The translations under genes and the position numbers were made by a program. A stretch of 25,302 nt of DNA from CAYUAI01 sp964442745. Its GTDB lineage: Bacteria; Pseudomonadota; Gammaproteobacteria; S012-40. The stretch spans positions 1-25,302 of the forward strand of contig CAYUAI010000062.1 of NCBI GenBank assembly GCA_964442745.1, read 5' to 3'. This document shows, piece by piece, positions 1 to 7,550 of this stretch. The notes beneath the pieces were generated by a model. That model saw only the letters and a list, made by a program, of their open reading frames with translations. It did no database searches and was not told the DNA's origin. Numbering within the stretch: the first letter of the stretch is position 1; every line of letters starts with the position of its first letter.

Positions 1-126
1 GGCTATTACTCGTTGTTTCGCCTCGCCAGGACAAAAATAGGCCTCGCACTCAGTACCGAAATCTCAAACGCTATGGGTATATAGTATAGACATCATTTTT
101 CTCAAATAAATTTAAAAAATGATATT
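1..126. other. Left-edge intergenic segment, unassigned
   Basis: This is the sequence downstream of the coiled-coil gene. No start-to-stop gene is visible. The first 60 bases look richer in G+C than what follows. On the minus strand they have an open reading with a short Cys-containing stretch (CEAYFCPGEAK), which could be the edge of a gene or a dispersed repeat continuing outside the window. I could not identify it. Confidence 0.4.
92..123 (-). repeat. AT-rich inverted repeat just after the coiled-coil gene
   Basis: ATCATTTTT (92-100) pairs perfectly with AAAAATGAT (115-123) around a 14-nt loop, starting 3 nt after the TAA stop of the gene at 127-1266. The position suits a transcription end, but the stem has almost no G/C and no clear U-tract follows on the minus strand, so a terminator role is only a guess. 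Confidence 0.35.
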
Positions 127-1266
127 TTAGGCGGCGGATTCATTCGTAGGTCGTTGTTTTTGTAATCCATTGACTTCTTCCGCTAGACGTTCTCGTTCCA
201 TTTCAATCATTTGTACGCAGGTACCTATTTCCCGATGATTTCGTTCAAATTCTGCCGTGGTTTCGTTGATGGTTAATTTAATTTCGGTATCAAGTGGTAG
301 TGCATGTAAGTTGGCTTTGAGTTCCCGAATAACTAGATCTTGGTTGTCAATCATTTCTTGAATATTAATCAGCTCATGTGTTCCTGTAGACTTTTGTTGT
401 TCTTGGGTTTTAGCGAGTTGTTCTTGTTGTTGCATTAAATAAGCGGCTTCTAGCTGTTCTAATTCTGCTTTGAGACGTTCTTTATCACCTTCTAAATTTT
501 TCATTTTTGATTCAAGTTCATGTTGCTTATTCTCGTGTTCATTTAATATTTCTTTGAGTTCTTCGCTTTCATCCTCGTTGAGATTGAGTTCGAATAACGA
601 TTGTTTTAACTCTTTATACGAGTTGACCATGGCATTATAAGTATTTTGTAATCCAAGAAAGAGCGCTTTGTAGCTGGATAAATTTCTTACTTGTTTTTCC
701 AATTCTTTAATACGTGTCTTTAACTGTTTTGAATCGCTTTCATCAAAGGTGATGGTGTTTTTTTGGTTTGCATAAGCGCTTTTATCTTGTTGCTCAGATG
801 GTGTCATTGGATCATTGAAATCTGTTTTTTTTGTCATTTCTTCTGTCAGTATTTCGTTTATTGTCGTCTCAGTGGGTAATGCTTCGATGAGTCCATTACT
901 TTGCCAACGATTTAATAGTTTGTTAATTTTTATATTAAGCTGATCCCAAAATGACGGTTCGATTTTTTTTCGTTTGACGAATTCTTTTTCTAATGCTAAC
1001 CAGTTGAGTCGGGCGACCATGTTTTGACGGTGTTCTTTCGCCTCGATATCACCTTTTTCAGCGGCCGCTTCAAGTGAGATGGCGTATTTTTTGGTTCTGC
1101 CGATGGTTTCTTCAAGATATTTTTTTAGAAATATGTCTGGATGTTTCTTTGCTTCAAAAAATGGCTGATATTTTTTTACTCGAAAATATAAAAAACCAGT
1201 GAGTAGTCCTAAAATAGTAATGGCTTCAAGTATCGTGAGTGCCAGGTAGAGATCCAGTTCAATCAT
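127..1266 (-). CDS. Membrane-anchored coiled-coil protein, 379 aa, function unknown
   Basis: The protein has one N-terminal hydrophobic segment (about residues 7-27) followed by a positively charged stretch, which suggests an inner-membrane anchor with the bulk in the cytoplasm. Residues about 180-290 are heavily charged and Leu/Glu/Lys/Gln rich (for example around NEHENKQHELESK), typical of a long coiled coil. A second helical Glu/Arg-rich block fills the C-terminus. The ATG has a good AGGA 8 nt upstream, and that site overlaps the TAA stop of the von Willebrand gene (5 nt between the genes), so the two are almost certainly co-transcribed and translationally coupled. I infer that it works with the VWA protein, perhaps as its cytoplasmic scaffold. 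No catalytic motif was recognised. Confidence 0.8.
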   Translation of the reverse strand: MIELDLYLALTILEAITILGLLTGFLYFRVKKYQPFFEAKKHPDIFLKKYLEETIGRTKKYAISLEAAAEKGDIEAKEHRQNMVARLNWLALEKEFVKRKKIEPSFWDQLNIKINKLLNRWQSNGLIEALPTETTINEILTEEMTKKTDFNDPMTPSEQQDKSAYANQKNTITFDESDSKQLKTRIKELEKQVRNLSSYKALFLGLQNTYNAMVNSYKELKQSLFELNLNEDESEELKEILNEHENKQHELESKMKNLEGDKERLKAELEQLEAAYLMQQQEQLAKTQEQQKSTGTHELINIQEMIDNQDLVIRELKANLHALPLDTEIKLTINETTAEFERNHREIGTCVQMIEMERERLAEEVNGLQKQRPTNESAA

Positions 1267-1271
1267 CGGTT

Positions 1272-3152
1272 TTATCCTGTACTGGCAATGGGTGGTTCTT
1301 GTTCATCAGCTGATTCAGTTTCATTGATGGCCTGGCTGACTTCTTCAACAGGTTCGGCGCTCGGGTTATCGTTAGTTGGATTTTCATCAACGGTTTTTTC
1401 TGGCTTGTTATTATTTTTCATCTCTGTATTATCGTCGTTTTCCATTTCCTTGTTTTCCAATGTGTTCTTGCGCTTTTTAAGCTTGTGTAAAAAAAATACG
1501 GCGGCGCCAAGGCTACCAATGATCAGATTGGTGATAAGAAATCCTACGGCAATATACAATAGATTAGACTGCTGATCGTCCTCATGATTGGTTTGTGATG
1601 ATTCAGCGGTTTCTTCGTTGCTGTGTGAATCTGCTGTATCGTGAGATTTTGTTTGCTGTGGCTCATTGGGTTCATGTTTAACGTTGTGTTTATCTTCATG
1701 AATTTTTTCGTGTTTTTGTTCATTTTTTGTTTGGTGGGTTTCATGCGGTGAGACGATTTTTTCCGGTATTATATGTTCGGTTGGGACCGATGCTTCAGTG
1801 ATTGGTTGTTCATCCAATATTTTAAACGGATCATTAATCGGTGGGGAGACGATGGACACAAAAATCATTTTTTGACGATCGAAGGTTTCGCTGGTGGCAA
1901 CGACTGAGATTTTGTAAATACCCTCGTTATCGAAGATTAAATTTGTACCGAATATGCCATCATGACGATCCTTGTCAGCATTGCTGCCCGTGTTTTTGAG
2001 TAACCTTTCATTCGTAGATCCATCTGGGTAATCAATGCGTAATAAGAAACTCGTTGCATCGAGTAGTTCGGGAGATTGAGCGACGCGGCCGTTTTTTTGT
2101 AATGTGGCTTGAATAAAAAATTCAGTGTTTGGTTTGAGTTCCTGGTCGGGATAGGTCACGCTGAGCTTGAGGTTAGAAACGATATAAGCTTTGTTACCAC
2201 CTTCACTGTATTTTATTTTCCAGTATCCGGGTGATGGCTTAATTAATGTGATAAGATTAAATCGTTGTGCAGAATACCATCTTACCGAATTATTATGAGA
2301 CTGTTCTGTCATTTCATTGCCATTGGGTGTTTCTAATGAAATCACCGCATTGGGGTGATGTTTTGTGGTGACGATGGTGATTTCTTTAATGGCTTCATCG
2401 ACGATAAAGCTGTCATCATTGATCGGTAGCATATCAGGTGATTTAGTTTTTTCAAATAAGTTTTCAAAGACTAAATGAATGTCATTTGGTTTTTTTAATA
2501 AATTAAATTGGCCTTTGGTATCTTTGGCAATTAATCGGAGCAATGGAATGTTCGATTGTTCGGTAAAAGCGATGGCATGGACAGTGATGTCATTTTTTGC
2601 CAAAAGAGGTATTTGCTGATCTAAAAGATCTTCGGTTAGTTTAAAATCTAATGCGGTATTACCCACATCCATTTTTCCGTCGGACATGAGGATGATCACT
2701 TTTTTGTTGTTGCTGTTGGATTTTTGCAGCAACGAATAACTTTTTGTCAGTGCATCATGCAGATTGGTATGGGATCCTTTAGCGTTCAGTTTATCGACGG
2801 CTGGTTTTAGCTGGTTGTCGATATTTTTTTTGCTGGCAGGTATTAATGAGGCCAAGGTACTTGCTTGGCGAGAAAAACTGACTAAGGCGGCTTGGTCGTT
2901 GTTATTTAATAAGGTTAAAAACAGTTTGGCGGCTTGTTTGCGTAAGCCACTTGGATCATTTTTTCTCATGCTGCCAGAGTCGTCGATTAATAATACCACA
3001 TCAATACCTGTGGTGGTCTTGGCGAAAACAATGGGATGGAAGAATAAAATGAAAATGCCTAATAACACACTCAAAATGAGCGAAAAATTAGCCAGCCGCT
3101 TTGTTTTAGCTGAGGGCTTAGCGATATGTGAAATGGTTGGTGTTGACTCCAT
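1272..3152 (-). CDS. VWA-domain membrane protein (TIGR03503-like), 626 aa
   Basis: An N-terminal hydrophobic segment (about 22-43, ending VFA) acts as signal or anchor. A von Willebrand factor A domain follows (about 50-235) with the metal-binding DxSxS motif DDSGSM at residues 57-62 and later conserved LMSDG. Residues about 245-440 look like beta-rich immunoglobulin-like domains (PGYWKIKYSEGG; later EGIYKISVVATSE). A long His/Glu/Lys-rich linker (about 450-530) leads to a C-terminal membrane helix (about 533-557) and an acidic, Asn/Glu-rich cytoplasmic tail. This layout resembles the gammaproteobacterial conserved family TIGR03503. MIDAS-containing VWA domains usually bind protein partners through Mg2+, and the location implies a periplasmic partner. 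The ATG at 3152 has only a weak ribosome site. The coiled-coil gene follows by 5 nt. The link to the cytochrome 530 bp upstream is only positional. Confidence 0.85.
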   Translation of the reverse strand: MESTPTISHIAKPSAKTKRLANFSLILSVLLGIFILFFHPIVFAKTTTGIDVVLLIDDSGSMRKNDPSGLRKQAAKLFLTLLNNNDQAALVSFSRQASTLASLIPASKKNIDNQLKPAVDKLNAKGSHTNLHDALTKSYSLLQKSNSNNKKVIILMSDGKMDVGNTALDFKLTEDLLDQQIPLLAKNDITVHAIAFTEQSNIPLLRLIAKDTKGQFNLLKKPNDIHLVFENLFEKTKSPDMLPINDDSFIVDEAIKEITIVTTKHHPNAVISLETPNGNEMTEQSHNNSVRWYSAQRFNLITLIKPSPGYWKIKYSEGGNKAYIVSNLKLSVTYPDQELKPNTEFFIQATLQKNGRVAQSPELLDATSFLLRIDYPDGSTNERLLKNTGSNADKDRHDGIFGTNLIFDNEGIYKISVVATSETFDRQKMIFVSIVSPPINDPFKILDEQPITEASVPTEHIIPEKIVSPHETHQTKNEQKHEKIHEDKHNVKHEPNEPQQTKSHDTADSHSNEETAESSQTNHEDDQQSNLLYIAVGFLITNLIIGSLGAAVFFLHKLKKRKNTLENKEMENDDNTEMKNNNKPEKTVDENPTNDNPSAEPVEEVSQAINETESADEQEPPIASTG

Positions 3153-3385
3153 CTGACGATTAATTTCCGGTTTTTAGCAATGATTTCTACCCTAGAATGA
3201 AGATAAAATTAGGCTCAATATGGATTCCAGGGTGGTGGAAAAATGGTAGGCTGAAACGGCTCATTCGATTAACCAAACGCAACAAATAATCCTATTGTGT
3301 GTTAGCGCCAAAAAATATTGTCCCAATTAACTCGTTGACTTAAGTTGTCAAATAAACCCCTCAGAATCTATATTGAGCTTAAAAT

Positions 3386-3417
3386 TATTCAATAAATAAT
3401 GCATTATTTATTGAATA
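3386..3417. repeat. 32-bp perfect AT-rich palindrome
   Basis: The 16-base arm TATTCAATAAATAATG (3386-3401) is followed directly by its exact reverse complement (3402-3417), with no spacer. It lies about 234 bp upstream of the VWA start and about 265 bp after the cytochrome stop. A perfect, loop-less palindrome of this length is not expected by chance in a window this size. It may be a dimeric-protein binding site, a cruciform-prone site, or a bidirectional transcription end. It lacks the GC-rich stem and U-tract of a standard terminator. Confidence 0.85.
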
Positions 3418-3604
3418 GGCGTTACATCTGACGATGCCAGGTAATAACCTATGGCTGGTTATCGACGACGGCTGTTTTTTTCTGAACAATGAAATTGGGG
3501 GGGCATAAAAAATAATTCATTGAAAATGAGGGAAGGATATCGATTCAGTGATAGCGAGTTAGTTCCCATCCCCCTTGTTTAGGAATGGGCTGCTGAATTT
3601 GAGC

Positions 3605-3632
3605 GAACCCGGCCATCGGTTACTACGGGTTC
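3605..3632 (-). repeat. Inverted repeat downstream of the cytochrome gene
   Basis: GAACCCG (3605-3611) and CGGGTTC (3626-3632) form a 7-bp GC-rich stem with a 14-nt loop, 50 nt beyond the cytochrome stop codon. It could mark the 3' end of the cytochrome transcript. No U-tract follows on the minus strand, so an intrinsic terminator is not supported. Confidence 0.4.
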
Positions 3633-3681
3633 AGCATGGCTTGAAAGGTTTTATTTTATTCAATCAATTAAACGCAGCTCA

Positions 3682-6600
3682 TCAGTGGCCGCCTCCCATA
3701 CCACCACCGCCCCCGCCCCCAGGCGCCGGCGCCGCCGGTGCGCCACCGGCGGCAGCGGGCAAGTCGGCCGTGGGTGACCCCCAGTTGAGGGTGTTATGGC
3801 AACTGTTGCAGGCGGCCACAACACCGACGGCGACGTGATCTGCTGGAGAGGGATGACAGGTTTCACAGCTACCCAGAACTTCGTTGTGATCGACAGTGAC
3901 GGCGGGTACCCAGCTGGTGGTTGAGTGACAAGCGAGACAAATATCGGTGGATAAAACGTGCGCAGCAGATTTACCCTCAGCGATGGTACCATTGTGGCAG
4001 GAGGCGCAATCGCCAACGACTTGGGTGTGATCGACGGTGGTTACCGGGCTCCAGACTGCGGTAGTATGGCAGGCTTCACAAAGATCGCTGGTTAACGGAT
4101 GCAGTGCGGATTTGCCCGTGGCAACAATACCATTATGGCATGTAATGCAACTCCCTTGAACCTGGTTATGATCCACGGTAATAATTTGATGCCATGTCGC
4201 GGGTGCGGGTGCGTGACAGGCATCACAGATGTCGCCAGAAGCGATATGCCCCGTGGGTCTGATATGGCACGTATTACAATCACCGAGCACTTGACTGTGA
4301 TCGACAGTGACGGCAGGAATCCATTGGGCAGGCGAGTGGCAAAATTCGCAAGCCGCTGAAGAGAGGATATGAGCGATTGATTTGCCGGCGGCGATGGATC
4401 CATCATGGCAACTTGAGCAGATGGCGGCGGGATCAAGTTGTGTATGATCAACACCCACTACTGGCGCCCAAGCCGTTGTCAAGTGGCAGGCTTCACAGAT
4501 ATCACTAGTGGCAATATGGTTGGTGGATTTACCGACGGCGAGAATACCATCATGACAGGCGCTGCAATTACCGCGGACTTCGTTATGATCGACGACAATC
4601 ACTGGTGCCCATTGTGTTGGCGAATGGCAGGCATCACAAATATCCGTACTTTGAATATGTCCTGCAGATTTGCCGATAATGGGATTGTTGTTATGACAGT
4701 CGCCACAACTCCCCAAAACTTCGGCATGATCCACTCTGATCGCGGGTATCCATTGCTGAGGGGAATGGCATAGATCACAACTCTCGGTGCTTAATATATG
4801 GCTCGTGGATTTACCGGGTGTCACTACATTGTCGTGACAGGCGATACAAACACCAAAAACTTCATTATGGTCAACCAGGGAGGGAGTCCAGGAAAGTTGC
4901 TCATGACAGGCTTCACAGATATCAGAGGTGTCTGGGTGAAGGTTGGCCGTTTTGCCAACAGCGATAGTGTTGTCGTGACATTGCACACAGTTAGCACTTG
5001 ATCCAGGAATTTGCCCATGGTCAACGACGGTGGCTGCATGCCAGCCTGCTGCTGGGTCCAGGTGACAAGCGGCGCAGTCATCGGTACTAGTGATGTGGCT
5101 AACGGGTTTACCGGTGATTGCGACACCAGAACCATGACATGTGACGCAGGCGCTATTTTGCGCGTCGGGTATTTGATTGTGATCGACAGTGATGGGTATC
5201 CAACCGTTATCTAGACTATGGCAACTTTCACATAAGCTGGATGAATTGATATGAGTCTCTGTTTTTCCAGTGGCAGTGCTTCCATTGTGACAGGTATCAC
5301 AACCATCTGTCACGCCATCATGGGTAAAAATGGCGGGGATCCAATGGGTTTTTGCATGGCAATTATCACAGGTGTCGGAACTTGGAATATGGCTGGCAGT
5401 TTTGCCCACCGCGAAGCTACCATCATGGCAATTCAGGCAGCCGGCGTTAATTTCCGTATGGTCCACACCAGTCACCGGTAGCCAAGACGTTGTCCCGTGA
5501 CAAGCGCCGCAGACATCGGTGGTATCTGGGTGGTTGGTTGTTTTGCCCACGGCAAGGGTACCATCATGACAGGCGGCACAATCGCCGAGTACTTCATTAT
5601 GATCAAGGGTAGCAATAGGCATCCAGGCCGTCACGTTATGACACGCGCCACATTTACCCGTGGTCGTGATGTGGTCAACTGAATAGCCGGTCGCGGTTGT
5701 TCCATTGTGGCAAACTCTGCAATCACCTAAAATATGAGCATGGTCGACGGTAATGATAGGACGCCAAAAAGTGCTGTCGTGGCAGGCGCCGCAGACTTCG
5801 GTGGAGGGTACATGGTAAGACGGCTTGCCTGGGGCTAAAGTACCATCATGACAGGTTTCACAGCTATCCAGTAGTTGAGTGTGATCGATCTTTAGGCCGG
5901 CAGTAAACGAAATTGTTAAGTGACAAAAAGCACATTCATCGGAGGATGAAATATGATTAGCCGGCTTACCGATGAGGTCCGTGCCGTTATGACAGGAAAT
6001 GCATAGCGGCGACAGTTGGGTATGGTCGATAAACCGAACCGGGCGCCAGGCAAATACGGTATGGCAGGCATCACAACTGACAACGCCATTGGCGGGTTCA
6101 ATGAGTACATGGTCAAGCGGTTGGCCGATGATAGGATTACCATCATGGCAGTCTGCACAGCTTAAGTTCGGGTCAACCGCTTCATGGTTAACCCTCTGTA
6201 CTGGTAACCAAGTGACCAGTGAATGACAGGCCCCACAATCGCCATTAGTGGCAACGTGGCCAGGCGGCTGTACCGACTGGGCGATACCACTGGCACTATG
6301 ACAAACCATGCATGGGTCGGTGATCCCTGTGTGATCAAATGCTGGATGTATATTCGGGTTAATGACATCGGTTTTTTGTCGTTGGACAAAGGGGCGACTG
6401 AAGGTCAACTCATCTTGCGAAAAATCACTGATGACGGGATCCCAGGCAAGGGTTTGGTGGCAACGATGACAACCATCAAAAGCCACCGGGTGATCGAATG
6501 GGGCCGCTTGTGCTAAGTCACCATTATGGCAAAGCTCGCAGGTATTTGTGATATTCAAATGCCTGAATTGGGTGGGAGTCCAGGCGCTGATATTATGACA

Positions 6601-6939
6601 AGCGTCGCATGGCTCCGTGGTGGGAATGTGTTTGATGGGTTTACCATAGTTATTAACGCCATTATGGCAAGCGGTACAGGCGAGTGATGGATTGTTTTTA
6701 TGTTGTGGTGCCGCGGTGAGCACGGATGTTTTGTTATGTTCTGTTATTGAGATGGTTGCTTGGGCAAATGGCAAACAAAGTAACCAGGCACTTAGCAAAG
6801 ATAAAAATAATGAAATTGTATTCAACTGTATGCTTGGAAATAGGTGAAGACAATTTCGTGCCGACCCGTTATACCTTTGTTGGGTATTGGGGGGGGTGTG
6901 ATGTACTATTTTCCTTATCCAAACCCACCTGATATTCAT
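3682..6939 (-). CDS. Secreted giant multiheme c-type cytochrome, 40 CxxCH motifs
   Basis: This is a 1085-aa exported electron-transfer protein. A long basic N-region and a hydrophobic core (about 40-57, ending LPFAQA) form a Sec signal peptide with probable cleavage near residue 61. From residue 88 to 1048 I count 40 CxxCH c-heme sites arranged as 20 pairs. The pattern alternates CxxCH-x4-W-x-P-...-DH and CxxCH-[ND]G-x4-GK-x3-H at about 23-24 residue spacing. The conserved DH and GKxxxH histidines are the natural sixth ligands, so most haems should be bis-His. I saw no non-haem Cys in the mature part. Pair 2-3 has an insertion of about 25 residues, and module 33 is shortened. The tail is Ala/Pro/Gly-rich with a seven-glycine run and a C-terminal His. 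An upstream GTG (6960) is also open, but ATG 6939 has GAGGG 7 nt before it. It is related in style to class III/c7-like 'doubled CXXCH' proteins. Periplasmic or extracellular electron conduction is inferred. Confidence 0.93.
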   Translation of the reverse strand: MNIRWVWIRKIVHHTPPNTQQRYNGSARNCLHLFPSIQLNTISLFLSLLSAWLLCLPFAQATISITEHNKTSVLTAAPQHKNNPSLACTACHNGVNNYGKPIKHIPTTEPCDACHNISAWTPTQFRHLNITNTCELCHNGDLAQAAPFDHPVAFDGCHRCHQTLAWDPVISDFSQDELTFSRPFVQRQKTDVINPNIHPAFDHTGITDPCMVCHSASGIAQSVQPPGHVATNGDCGACHSLVTWLPVQRVNHEAVDPNLSCADCHDGNPIIGQPLDHVLIEPANGVVSCDACHTVFAWRPVRFIDHTQLSPLCISCHNGTDLIGKPANHISSSDECAFCHLTISFTAGLKIDHTQLLDSCETCHDGTLAPGKPSYHVPSTEVCGACHDSTFWRPIITVDHAHILGDCRVCHNGTTATGYSVDHITTTGKCGACHNVTAWMPIATLDHNEVLGDCAACHDGTLAVGKTTNHPDTTDVCGACHGTTSWLPVTGVDHTEINAGCLNCHDGSFAVGKTASHIPSSDTCDNCHAKTHWIPAIFTHDGVTDGCDTCHNGSTATGKTETHINSSSLCESCHSLDNGWIPITVDHNQIPDAQNSACVTCHGSGVAITGKPVSHITSTDDCAACHLDPAAGWHAATVVDHGQIPGSSANCVQCHDNTIAVGKTANLHPDTSDICEACHEQLSWTPSLVDHNEVFGVCIACHDNVVTPGKSTSHILSTESCDLCHSPQQWIPAIRVDHAEVLGSCGDCHNNNPIIGKSAGHIQSTDICDACHSPTQWAPVIVVDHNEVRGNCSACHDGILAVGKSTNHIATSDICEACHLTTAWAPVVGVDHTQLDPAAICSSCHDGSIAAGKSIAHILSSAACEFCHSPAQWIPAVTVDHSQVLGDCNTCHIRPTGHIASGDICDACHAPAPATWHQIITVDHNQVQGSCITCHNGIVATGKSALHPLTSDLCEACHTTAVWSPVTTVDHTQVVGDCASCHNGTIAEGKSAAHVLSTDICLACHSTTSWVPAVTVDHNEVLGSCETCHPSPADHVAVGVVAACNSCHNTLNWGSPTADLPAAAGGAPAAPAPGGGGGGGMGGGH
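3796..6678 (-). repeat. Twenty tandem two-heme coding modules
   Basis: Within the cytochrome gene, a unit of about 47 codons encoding two CxxCH sites recurs 20 times. Consensus landmarks are W-x-P, V-D-H, C-x-x-C-H-[ND]-G and G-K-x3-H. Copies in the middle and C-terminal part are closest to each other, while the first three pairs are the most divergent. This suggests growth by internal duplication. The repetition also keeps several antisense frames open for long distances, which produces spurious ORFs on the plus strand. Confidence 0.9.
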
Positions 6940-6946
6940 ATGGTAA

Positions 6947-6951
6947 CCCTC
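6947..6951 (-). promoter_or_regulatory. Ribosome binding site deciding the cytochrome start
   Basis: GAGGG on the minus strand sits 7 nt before ATG 6939. The alternative GTG at 6960 would place this site inside the coding sequence and has no comparable site of its own, so the ATG is preferred. Confidence 0.6.
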
Positions 6952-6960
6952 ATAACCCAC

Positions 6961-7550
6961 GTCTATGCTAAAATTTATGCATAGCTATTTTATTTTTATT
7001 CCTAACCTAACAGCGACATTAGGTTGTGCTTGTTTGTGACTTGCTTCTTGGGCAAGTTTAATATACTGGCAAGCGAATCTTTAGTTCCATGACATGCAAC
7101 GGTGATACGCATGATAAAGATAATGGGAGACGCTGGATTATTCAGTTAGTTATTTTTATTGTGATAAGTCAAGTACTAGCTAATGAGAGGGTGGGAAATA
7201 GAATTCTTTGTCGCTTTTTGGAATGGTTGAGTGAGTATGACATTATTATTTTTGTTAAATGGCCCCGGTCCTCAAATATCGTTTGTTACGCTCTCACCAC
7301 ACTTCTCAATTGTTAATAAACTTAGCTCTTATAATGCTTGTATTAAGTCAGACTATTTTAATCTGTTTTTGTGAGAAAATAAACTCAAATTTTAATGTTT
7401 CGCTCGCTTTCAGTGATCCTTAGTGGCTAAAATTTACAGGGCTAACTAGGGGAATTAAGTGACGATCTGCCAAAAGCGATGTGAGACGACATGATCAATA
7501 CACCCTTTTAGGTATTTTGACAATTTAATGCGGTATACGCAAGATTATTT
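6961..7550. other. 590-bp intergenic region between subtilase and cytochrome genes
   Basis: No supported gene is present. A 75-codon plus-strand frame at 7089-7316 lacks a ribosome site and family features. Three perfect short dyads lie in the first 100 bases, on the presumed cytochrome leader: CTATGC/GCATAG (6963-6984), AACCTAA/TTAGGTT (7004-7025) and ACTTGC/GCAAGT (7039-7057). The cytochrome promoter probably lies upstream of or among these, but I could not assign -35/-10 elements. No standard terminator for the subtilase is visible. Confidence 0.55.
6963..7057 (-). promoter_or_regulatory. Three consecutive inverted repeats in the cytochrome leader
   Basis: The stems are 6 bp (6963-6968 with 6979-6984), 7 bp (7004-7010 with 7019-7025) and 6 bp (7039-7044 with 7052-7057). 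Loops are 10, 8 and 7 nt, and centres are about 41 and 34 nt apart, ending 23 nt before ATG 6939. They could be operators for a dimeric regulator or hairpins in the 5' untranslated RNA. None is followed by a U-tract in the direction of transcription. Confidence 0.45.

Larger units (their letters stand above)
3153..3681. other. 529-bp intergenic region between cytochrome and VWA genes
   Basis: No convincing gene is present. The region holds a 32-bp perfect palindrome (listed separately), a TTGAC-N7-GTCAA dyad (3335-3351) about 185 bp before the VWA start, and two GC-richer inverted repeats just after the cytochrome stop (CCCAT/ATGGG near 3566-3590 and GAACCCG/CGGGTTC). The VWA promoter should lie here, but I found no -35/-10 pair with acceptable spacing. 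Confidence 0.6.

Noticed and set aside
3323..3351. TTGACA on the minus strand as the VWA promoter -35
   Set aside because: The bases 16-18 nt downstream are AATTGG or TAATTG, poor -10 matches.
3605..3635. tRNA-like GGGTTCA arm after the cytochrome
   Set aside because: No acceptor stem, D arm or anticodon arm can be built around it; it is just one side of a 7-bp inverted repeat.
4099..6516. A series of long plus-strand and alternate minus-strand ORFs across the cytochrome gene
   Set aside because: They are shadows created by the repeated codon pattern of the 20 modules; none has a ribosome site, signal or family motif.
3796..6678. CRISPR-like regular repeats
   Set aside because: The repeats are in frame, diverged, about 140 bp long and encode CxxCH modules.
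7089..7316. 75-codon plus-strand ORF in the subtilase-cytochrome gap
   Set aside because: No ribosome site, no recognisable family; one hydrophobic stretch alone is not enough. It also lies on the likely cytochrome promoter region in the opposite direction.
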